Of a DNA stretch of 30,536 bases, positions 24,864-30,536 are shown piece after piece. The position numbers and the translations under genes were made by a program. The DNA lies in IMG/VR virus record IMGVR_UViG_3300021956_000056, positions 1 to 30,536 of that record; one strand, given 5' to 3'. Under the pieces are notes generated by a model. The model saw only the letters and a list, made by a program, of their open reading frames with translations. It had not been told where the DNA came from and made no database searches. The DNA is from a virus. Positions within the stretch are counted from its first letter, which is position 1. Every line of letters starts with the position of its first letter.

Positions 24864-25625
24864 ATGGCAAAATTCACGCAAGCCACACTTAATCAAGTGG
24901 CAGGTTTTGATGCACAAGTACTAGCACAAAACTTAATATACAATCAAAAAGACTTTTGGAACTTTGAATGGTCAACCATTACAAGTTATACAAGCGGATG
25001 GCAAACTGGCACAACACCAGTAGATTTAACTGGAGCAACAATTGATGCAACAATCGTGCGTAGAGCAATTGTTGATTATCAAGATAGTCGTACAGGAATA
25101 GATTTTAAAATCTATGATTACCCGCTTGTGCCTCTCATCACAATAATTTCAGCAACAGAAACGACAAATGATACATTAACTTGTGTCACAACTAAGGATT
25201 TATTTGTTGACCAACCCGTTCAATTTGTAGGATCTGTATTTGGTAATGTAGCAATCAATACAACATATTATGTTAAAACAATTATTGATGAAACAACATT
25301 TACAATTAGTGCTACACAAGGTGGAAGTACATTTAATTTAGCTACAGCAAGTGGTACAATGCGTATGAACCGTGTAGCTCCTACTCCAATAACATTACCG
25401 ATCACTAATGTCAATAACAGTGCAGGTACTTTTACCATGACTATTGACGATGATGCATGGGATTTAATCGCCGGTGATCCTGATTTAGATATCAGTGCAA
25501 GTGAACCAGCATGTTTCACAGGTAGAATTAAGATTAGTTTTCCTGCAGTTGGTAGTCAACCAGCTTATGACCAAGCAGTATTCTTATTGTTCTTGGTAAA
25601 TTCAGATGGGGTAATCAATTATTAA
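24864..25625 (+). CDS. Virion structural protein (probable)
   Basis: 253 residues, AGAGGA upstream. N-terminal KDFWNFEWSTITSYTSGWQT and a central YYVKTIIDETTFTISATQGG segment, a pattern I know from structural proteins of T4-like phages of aquatic bacteria, where it occurs as a fibre or baseplate domain. Beta-rich, no membrane part. It lies between the RCC1 gene and the large fibre, and starts a unit with its own motif and leader. Confidence 0.6.
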   Translation: MAKFTQATLNQVAGFDAQVLAQNLIYNQKDFWNFEWSTITSYTSGWQTGTTPVDLTGATIDATIVRRAIVDYQDSRTGIDFKIYDYPLVPLITIISATETTNDTLTCVTTKDLFVDQPVQFVGSVFGNVAINTTYYVKTIIDETTFTISATQGGSTFNLATASGTMRMNRVAPTPITLPITNVNNSAGTFTMTIDDDAWDLIAGDPDLDISASEPACFTGRIKISFPAVGSQPAYDQAVFLLFLVNSDGVINY

Positions 25626-25626
25626 T

Positions 25627-28600
25627 ATGGCTAATCAAGTAATCGTAACAAACACAGGCAATGTACAAGTTGCATTGACACCACCACCAAATGTACAAGT
25701 ACAGATTAGTCGTGCGGCGATCGGTACTGTAAGCAATGTACCTACAGCAAATTACGCAAACTTTGCTAATTATTCAAGTTATGCTGGCAATGTTACAACT
25801 GCAAATCAACCTAACATTACTAGTTTAGGTACATTAACTGGATTGAATGTATCTGGTAATGGTACTATTGGTAATCTAACTGTATCAGGTAATTTATTAG
25901 TTGGTAATTTATTTGCCAACAATGCTAATTATGCAAACTTTGCAAACATAGCCAATATTGCTAATGTCGCAAATAGTGTTGCAGTAGCCAATGTTGTTGG
26001 ATTAGGTAATATTGCAACTATCAATTTAGATGGTAGCGCAAGCAATGTATTATATGGTAATGGTACTTTTGCTCCGGGTGGATCAGGCTCAAATGCTAAT
26101 TACGCAAACTTTGCTGGCAGTGTAGTTAATGCTTCACAGCCAAATATTACAAGTGTTGGTAATCTTGTAGATTTAAGAATCAACAATGCCAATATACATT
26201 TAGGTACTAATGCAGGTTTAACAACACAAAGTGCAAATAGTGTTGCTATTGGTACAAACGCAGGTCAAACAAATCAAGGTAATGGTATCACTAATGCCCG
26301 TGCAGTTGCAATTGGTTTTAACACTGCTAACTTAAATCAAGGTGATAGTGCTGTTGCTGTTGGTCGTGGTTCTGGTCAAAACACGCAAGGTAATAGTGCT
26401 GTTGCTATTGGTTGGAGCGCGGCTGGTAATAATCAAAGTGCTAATGCAATCGCTATTGGTACTGTTGCGGGTAATACCTTGCAAGGTTTAAACAGTATTG
26501 CTATTGGTATGAGTTCTGGTCGTATTAGTCAAGGATCTAATAGTGTTGCGATTGGCATGAACGCAGGTTATAATAACCAAGCAAATAACAGCATCATATT
26601 GAACGCAACTGGTGCAAATTTAGATTTTACAACTGCAAATAGTTTTGTTGTAAAACCAGTACGCAATATATTGACTGGTAACGCAATGTTTTATGATACC
26701 ACTACTGGTGAAATTAGTTATGATGCATTAGGTAATGTTAATGTTGGAAATGCTAACTATGCCAATATTGCTGGTACTGCGTATAGTGTCAGTGGATCTA
26801 ATGTTGTTGGTATGGTAAGTGATGCCAATATTGCACAATATGTAAATGTTGCAATTGCCAATACATCAGTTACATCTTATCGTTTAGCAATGGTTGATTG
26901 GCTAACTGGCAATCATAGAATTGAAGTTGAATCATTTGATTTAGCATATAATGCCAATACACATACATTAAACAGTATTAATTTTTCTGCAAATGGAAAT
27001 ATCAGTGGTGGAAACATCAGTGGTAACGGTGCTGGCTTAACAAATATCAATGGTGCTAATGTAAGCAATGTAGCAAATGCAAATTATGCAAGTTACGCTG
27101 CCAATGTTACACTTGGATCACAGCCAAATATTACCGCAGTAGGTAATCTTGTTGACTTGCGTGTTGAAAACAACTCAATACATTTGGGTGCTAATGCAGG
27201 TGTTACAACTCAAAGCGCAAATAGCGTTGCAATTGGTACAAATGCAGGATTGACAAATCAAGGTAATGGCATTACAAACGCTCGTGCAGTCGCTATTGGT
27301 TTCAATACAGCTAACTTGAATCAGGGTGATAGTGCAGTTGCTATTGGTCGTGGATCTGGTCAAAATACACAGGGCAATAGCGCAGTAGCTATTGGTTGGA
27401 GTGCGGCTGGCAATCAGCAAAGTGCTAATGCAATTGCTATAGGTACAGTTGCAGGTAATACAACACAAGGTATACAATCAATTGCGATTGGACAAAGTGC
27501 AGGCCGTATCAATCAAGGTGCCAATTCAATAGCATTAGGTGCAAACGCTGGTTATACAAATCAAGCAAATAACAGCATCATATTGAATGCAACTGGTGCT
27601 AATTTAGACTTTACTACAGCAAATAGTTTTGTTGTTAAACCAGTGCGTCAAGCTAATACAGCAAACATAATGTATTATAACAATACTACTGGTGAATTAT
27701 CATATGATGTCATACCAACTAGTTCAATCATTGCAAATGGTACAAGTAATGTTAGTATTCCAGTCGCAAATGGTGTTATAACATTCAGTGCAAATGGTAA
27801 TGCAAACATTGCTAACTTAGATGGTAATGGCACATTGTTCTTGTTACCAAAAGCTGGTGGTTTCAATAACGCATTGCGTATTGACAATTATGGTACAAGC
27901 AATCCTGCTACAGCAAGTCGTCTTGCAAGTTTCAGATATCGTGGTAATAGTTCAGCACAATTAAGTGTTCAGCCAAATGATACTACAATAGATATTTTAA
28001 CATTAGGTCATAATGGTAGTGGATTAGCAACAAGTAGTGTTGCTAAAATTACAGCGCAAGTTGACAGTAGTTATACTGCAAATACTGCAAACATACCAAT
28101 TGGTTGGAACATTCAAGTTAATGACACTAATGGTGGAACTAACAACCAATCTAAAGTACATCAGTTTTATAGTAATGGTACTGTTAGTTTTGCTAATAGC
28201 ATTAGCACTACAGGTGCACTAAGCGCAGGTAATACAGTTAGCATCAATATTAACAATAGTACAACACAGGGTCTATTCCAAACTGTTTACAACAATGCTA
28301 ATTTACAAACTGCTCAATGGACTAGTTGGAGATTTAGAGGTACTAGTTCTAGCCCAGCTCCAGTACAAGCAGGTGATGAAATAAGCAAATTCGCAAGTAT
28401 TGCATATGGTGATAGTGGTAATAGTTATGTACCAGTCTTTCAACAAATTACTAATGTAAGTGAAAATGATTTAGCAGGTAATGTCAGTGGTGCATATCAA
28501 GTTGTAGGTTTCGGTGCTAATAGCGTTACACAATTCTATGCAAAAGAGCATCAATTTGGTAATATTGGATTCTCAACAAATGCTACAATTTATGGTAACG

Positions 28601-28815
28601 GTACTGCAAATGTTGCAAATCTTTCTATTCAAACTAATGGATTCGTTAAACTTGCAAATTATACTGCCGCGGCATTAACAGCAATTACTGGTCAGATTGG
28701 TTGGATGGCGGCAGTAAGTGATAGTGCCCAAGGTAGCAATCCTAATGGTATGCTTGCTTATTGGGATACAACAAATGGTCGTTGGAGTTATGTCCACGAT
28801 AATAGCGCGGTATGA
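25627..28815 (+). CDS. Long tail fibre with two YadA-like head blocks
   Basis: 1062 residues. An N-terminal ANYANFANY-rich part is followed by the first YadA-head-like block (170-346: SVAIGTNAG, AVAIGFNTA, SAVAIGWSA and similar 14-15-residue repeats), a linker, and a second block (498-674) that is nearly the same. After that come mixed beta segments and a C-terminal domain ending with GMLAYWDTTNGRWSYVHD, a common fibre end. YadA repeats fold into a trimeric left-handed beta-roll, so this should be a long trimeric fibre. It is one base after the previous stop and its own stop overlaps the next start. Confidence 0.85.
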   Translation: MANQVIVTNTGNVQVALTPPPNVQVQISRAAIGTVSNVPTANYANFANYSSYAGNVTTANQPNITSLGTLTGLNVSGNGTIGNLTVSGNLLVGNLFANNANYANFANIANIANVANSVAVANVVGLGNIATINLDGSASNVLYGNGTFAPGGSGSNANYANFAGSVVNASQPNITSVGNLVDLRINNANIHLGTNAGLTTQSANSVAIGTNAGQTNQGNGITNARAVAIGFNTANLNQGDSAVAVGRGSGQNTQGNSAVAIGWSAAGNNQSANAIAIGTVAGNTLQGLNSIAIGMSSGRISQGSNSVAIGMNAGYNNQANNSIILNATGANLDFTTANSFVVKPVRNILTGNAMFYDTTTGEISYDALGNVNVGNANYANIAGTAYSVSGSNVVGMVSDANIAQYVNVAIANTSVTSYRLAMVDWLTGNHRIEVESFDLAYNANTHTLNSINFSANGNISGGNISGNGAGLTNINGANVSNVANANYASYAANVTLGSQPNITAVGNLVDLRVENNSIHLGANAGVTTQSANSVAIGTNAGLTNQGNGITNARAVAIGFNTANLNQGDSAVAIGRGSGQNTQGNSAVAIGWSAAGNQQSANAIAIGTVAGNTTQGIQSIAIGQSAGRINQGANSIALGANAGYTNQANNSIILNATGANLDFTTANSFVVKPVRQANTANIMYYNNTTGELSYDVIPTSSIIANGTSNVSIPVANGVITFSANGNANIANLDGNGTLFLLPKAGGFNNALRIDNYGTSNPATASRLASFRYRGNSSAQLSVQPNDTTIDILTLGHNGSGLATSSVAKITAQVDSSYTANTANIPIGWNIQVNDTNGGTNNQSKVHQFYSNGTVSFANSISTTGALSAGNTVSININNSTTQGLFQTVYNNANLQTAQWTSWRFRGTSSSPAPVQAGDEISKFASIAYGDSGNSYVPVFQQITNVSENDLAGNVSGAYQVVGFGANSVTQFYAKEHQFGNIGFSTNATIYGNGTANVANLSIQTNGFVKLANYTAAALTAITGQIGWMAAVSDSAQGSNPNGMLAYWDTTNGRWSYVHDNSAV
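26134..26664 (+). repeat. First copy of a 531-bp (177-residue) internal duplication
   Basis: Matches 27118-27648 with a constant shift of 984 bp and no gaps. By eye the protein copies differ at about 21 of 177 residues, while many third codon positions differ, so protein sequence was kept as DNA drifted. Confidence 0.85.
27118..27648 (+). repeat. Second copy of the 531-bp internal duplication
   Basis: Partner of 26134-26664. The central QGNGITNARAVAIGFNTANL segment is identical in protein but encoded by differing synonymous codons. Confidence 0.85.
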
Positions 28816-29012
28816 TTATGGAATTTACACTCAAACAACTAAGCTGGATAGTCATCGGTGCATTAGGCATCGGTGGCACTGGCTATATTACAATGAATAG
28901 TAAAATTGATGAATTAGCTACCAAAGTAGCAGTAGTTCACAATCAAGTCAATACATTAACAAAACAGTTAGACCGTATTGAAGATAAACTAAATACAATA
29001 CAAGGAAAATAA
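28812..29012 (+). CDS. Small membrane protein with coiled coil (holin- or spanin-like)
   Basis: 66 residues from ATG 28812 (ATGA overlap with the fibre stop); ATG 28818 is an alternative. One transmembrane helix (about 10-28, LSWIVIGALGIGGTGYI) and then a coiled coil (SKIDELATKVAVVHNQV... NTLTKQLDRIEDKL). One membrane helix plus coiled coil at the end of the late genes suits an inner-membrane lysis factor of XhlA, holin or i-spanin type. There is no endolysin beside it, so the lysis role is an inference. Confidence 0.6.
   Translation: MIMEFTLKQLSWIVIGALGIGGTGYITMNSKIDELATKVAVVHNQVNTLTKQLDRIEDKLNTIQGK
28988..28999 (+). promoter_or_regulatory. Recurring motif ACTAAATACAAT before the Dps-like gene
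   Basis: Lies in the last codons of the membrane-protein gene, 16 bases before ATG 29016, and is followed by CAAGGAAAAT as ribosome site. It is nearly the same as the site at 14316-14326 (both continue AATACAA). Confidence 0.5.
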
Positions 29013-29015
29013 AAA

Positions 29016-29450
29016 ATGGATAAATTAGTAGAAGCAATGAAAAGATTGTTCGCAACAAACTTTCAATATTATGTAAAAGCACATGGATTCCATGTCAATG
29101 TAAATGGACCTGACTTTAGCGAATATCACGCATTGTTTAGTGAAGTATATACAATGGCTGATGATGCAACTGATACAATCGGTGAGCATATCCGCGCTAT
29201 TCAAGGTATTGCACCATTCAGCTTAAAACGCATTATGGAATTGGGCGATATTAAAGATAGCGCAGAACGCCCAGACGCAATGAAGATGACCAAAGACTTA
29301 TTAGCTGATAGTCAAGTGTTGATGAATCACTATGAAGAATGCCACGATATGGCTGTAGAATATAAAGTTTACGGATTGATAAACTTCATCGAAGGTGAGA
29401 TGGACAATCTTGCTAAGATTATGTGGAAGTTGCGTAGTACTACAGAATAA
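29016..29450 (+). CDS. Dps-like mini-ferritin (DNA-protecting iron-storage protein)
   Basis: 144 residues, a compact Dps length. The signature KAHGFHVNVNGPDFSEYHAL (21-40) matches the Dps family. The ferroxidase set H26, H38, D53, E57 has exactly the spacing of E. coli Dps H51, H63, D78, E82 (12, 15, 4). Dps proteins form 12-mers, oxidise Fe(II) with peroxide at subunit interfaces, and protect DNA. It lacks a long Lys-rich N-terminal tail, so DNA binding through such a tail is unlikely. It is the last gene of the plus-strand late block and has its own motif upstream. Confidence 0.85.
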   Translation: MDKLVEAMKRLFATNFQYYVKAHGFHVNVNGPDFSEYHALFSEVYTMADDATDTIGEHIRAIQGIAPFSLKRIMELGDIKDSAERPDAMKMTKDLLADSQVLMNHYEECHDMAVEYKVYGLINFIEGEMDNLAKIMWKLRSTTE

Positions 29451-29481
29451 TTTTTTATTCTATTAAGTGGAATAAATACAT

Positions 29482-29665
29482 GTGTAGACGGTTGTATCTC
29501 AAATGCATATTTGTTATCCAATCTACTACCTAAATCAACGCCATGATGAAGGTCCTTTAGCAACCGTCTACACTTTCGTTTAGTTCATAAAAATTAGTTT
29601 GTCTATCAGTTTCAGCAATTGAAACTTTAAAGCCCTCAAGTTTTAGTCATCTTGGGGGCTTTTTC
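29482..29665 (+). ncRNA. Probable structured small RNA with its own motif and terminator
   Basis: The gap from 29451 to 29646 has no open frame of note. ATAAATACATG (29472-29482) is followed at once by GTGTAGACGGTTG (29482-29494), which pairs perfectly over 13 bp with 29561-29573 and closes a 66-base region with small inner hairpins (CAAAT 29500-29504/ATTTG). A second hairpin AGTTTCA (29608-29614)/TGAAACT (29620-29626) and a strong terminator (29629-29665) follow. A discrete RNA of about 180 bases, or a long stable 3' region of the Dps mRNA, is implied. Structure is seen; function unknown. Confidence 0.6.
29629..29665 (+). terminator. Intrinsic terminator at the end of the plus-strand genes
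   Basis: AAAGCCCTCAAG (29629-29640)/CTTGGGGGCTTT (29651-29662), 12 pairs with one T-G, 10-base loop, then T run. It also covers the last codons of the convergent minus-strand gene. Confidence 0.9.
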
Positions 29666-29877
29666 TTTTCTTCATCCATTAACCAATCAAAGCGATTTAG
29701 TTCTATAAACATATCACGCTCACCCTTATAATTTGGGATACATGCACAAATATCTAATTCTCGTTTGCGAACATATTGAGCACTACAAATAAATTTATAT
29801 AAGGGATAGTTGTCCCATAGTGTTTTCAGTTCACTAATCATCTGTTCACGACTTTTAATGAATTGATATTTTGTCAT
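29647..29877 (-). CDS. Hypothetical protein, last gene of the minus-strand operon
   Basis: 76 residues. ATG 29877 overlaps the preceding stop (ATGA). Acidic/basic mixed sequence with WDNYPLYKFICSAQYVRKRE in the middle and a Lys/Pro-rich end (EEKKKPPR) that is encoded inside the shared terminator. No known motif. It converges on the Dps/small-RNA region. Confidence 0.6.
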   Translation of the reverse strand: MTKYQFIKSREQMISELKTLWDNYPLYKFICSAQYVRKRELDICACIPNYKGERDMFIELNRFDWLMDEEKKKPPR

Positions 29878-30191
29878 TTAAGTAATTGAACCAACATATG
29901 TATTTTTTGAAATTCTTCTCGTATCATTGGGTTGTTATTTGCGACACGCATTAAATCAATATAATTGTTCCAATTTTTCATGAACAATTGATATTCATCT
30001 AATGGCATTTTGATGCTGATTTCATCGACTTCTTTATATGTGATTGGGTGACTAGGATCCATAGGTATTGCATATGGTTCAAGTTTGCGTATTTTCTTGC
30101 CAGTGAGTTCCACTTTACAACGATAGAGGTCTGAGAACTTTTTGAATAATTCAAACAGTTGTTCTTCTTGTTCATGTTTTGATATTGCCAT
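29874..30191 (-). CDS. Hypothetical helical protein
   Basis: 105 residues from ATG 30191; an upstream in-frame TTG at 30236 is less likely because it would read through the promoter motif. Charged helical N-terminus (KHEQEEQLFELFKKFSDLY) and a later VDEISIKMPLDEYQLFMKNW; no known motif. There is no ribosome site before the ATG, and the recurring motif ends exactly at it, so the mRNA may be leaderless. Confidence 0.65.
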   Translation of the reverse strand: MAISKHEQEEQLFELFKKFSDLYRCKVELTGKKIRKLEPYAIPMDPSHPITYKEVDEISIKMPLDEYQLFMKNWNNYIDLMRVANNNPMIREEFQKIHMLVQLLK

Positions 30192-30202
30192 AATGTATTT
30201 AT
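30192..30202 (-). promoter_or_regulatory. Recurring motif ATAAATACATT on the minus strand
   Basis: The only clear minus-strand copy upstream of a gene, directed at the two genes 30191-29647 and ending at their ATG. Directly upstream lies a 7-bp hairpin, TGTACCG (30208-30214)/CGGTACA (30229-30235), and further up a GGGGG (30253-30257)/CCCCC (30272-30276) pairing in the gap behind the zinc-finger gene. Confidence 0.55.
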
Positions 30203-30286
30203 GAAAGTGTACCGTTTCGTGCCTACTACGGTACAAGAGTAGTCGGAGTTATGGGGGAAGTAATGAGCAAACCCCCTGACTTGCAT

Positions 30287-30536
30287 TTATTTTAATTTAC
30301 AATTGTCACCATGCCAACGCACATAATTGCTTGAACCAACACCTTGTTTACCGCAATGTTCGCATATCCAGGGTTGTCTAGTTTTTTCTAATCCAGGATT
30401 ATCTTTTTTCATGCGTTCACTATGTTCAGGTCGTTTCTTTCCTTTACTCCAAGGAATATTTCCTTTGCGTGATTGACTAATCTTTGCTTTTGATTCAGGT
30501 GTATGCTTTGGTTTACCTTTAACCTTTTCTCTAATT
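30287..30536 (-). CDS. NUMOD3/zinc-finger protein, C-terminal part (continues at 1)
   Basis: End of the protein whose start lies at 348. Within the full 154-residue chain this part carries C130, C133, H147 and C151, a CxxC-x13-HxxxC zinc-binding pattern. The same pattern ends the 345-809 gene and the HNH endonuclease at 8501-8938. In this copy of the overlap one codon reads Arg instead of Ser. The gene is followed on the minus strand by about 95 untranslated bases with two possible hairpins before the next gene. Confidence 0.75.
   Translation of the reverse strand, partial: IREKVKGKPKHTPESKAKISQSRKGNIPWSKGKKRPEHSERMKKDNPGLEKTRQPWICEHCGKQGVGSSNYVRWHGDNCKLK
30404..30536. repeat. Terminal overlap, right copy (pairs with 1-133)
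   Basis: Second copy of the end overlap. The single difference (T30530 against G127) changes a serine codon to arginine in the gene that spans the join. It may be a population variant or an error near a contig end. Confidence 0.9.

Noticed and set aside
27175-27477. 100-residue cysteine-rich minus-strand frame in the long fibre gene
   Set aside because: The cysteines come from reading the repeated GCA/ACA-type codons backwards; shadow of the YadA-like repeats.
29482-29573. tRNA or tmRNA in the gap after the Dps gene
   Set aside because: The 13-bp closing stem encloses no T-arm consensus or CCA end, and no cloverleaf could be drawn.

Overview
The window looks like the complete, or almost complete, genome of a small tailed phage of the siphovirus type. 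It has terminase, portal, scaffold, HK97-type capsid, head-tail connectors, tail tube, tail chaperones, a 741-residue tape measure, lambda M/L/J-like tail-tip genes and long fibre genes. There is no rRNA, no tRNA that I can recognise, and no integrase or repressor. The sequence is AT-rich. The fibres are built from GN-rich and YadA-like repeats of the kind known from T4-like phages of aquatic bacteria, so an aquatic bacterial host is a reasonable guess, but the sequence does not name it. The last 133 bases repeat the first 133 with one mismatch, and a reading frame runs intact through the join. The molecule is therefore circular or circularly permuted, about 30.4 kb long.

Layout. Minus-strand operon, read leftwards from about 1990 through the join to 29647: a lipoprotein, an AAA+ ATPase, two tandem NUMOD3/zinc-finger proteins, then after a gap two small unknown genes. 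It starts from a good sigma70-like promoter (1962-1990). Divergent from it, behind two operator-like palindromes (1999-2041) and a leader that can fold into a large pseudoknot (2113-2207), lies a 606-residue polymerase-like gene (2230-4050) closed by a strong terminator. From 4156 to 29450 everything is on the plus strand: a NUMOD3 protein, a run of small overlapping genes, terminase small and large subunits, an inserted HNH endonuclease, portal, scaffold, capsid, connectors, tail tube, terminator, tail chaperones, tape measure, tail tip (with a GNAT acetyltransferase among them), two repeat-built fibres, an RCC1-propeller protein, a virion-like protein, a small membrane protein and a Dps-like mini-ferritin.

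The points most worth following are: (1) the pseudoknotted leader of the polymerase gene; (2) a short motif, ATAAATACAWT, found at the front of many transcription units, similar to the T4 late promoter although no gp55-like sigma factor is seen; (3) a polymerase with family-A motif spacing but an RNA-polymerase-like HDSF motif C; (4) a probable structured small RNA at 29482-29665 with its own copy of the motif and a terminator; (5) a Dps homologue with a complete ferroxidase residue set; and (6) a set of four proteins sharing one CxxC-x(12-13)-HxxxC zinc finger. No endolysin, integrase or repressor could be recognised.
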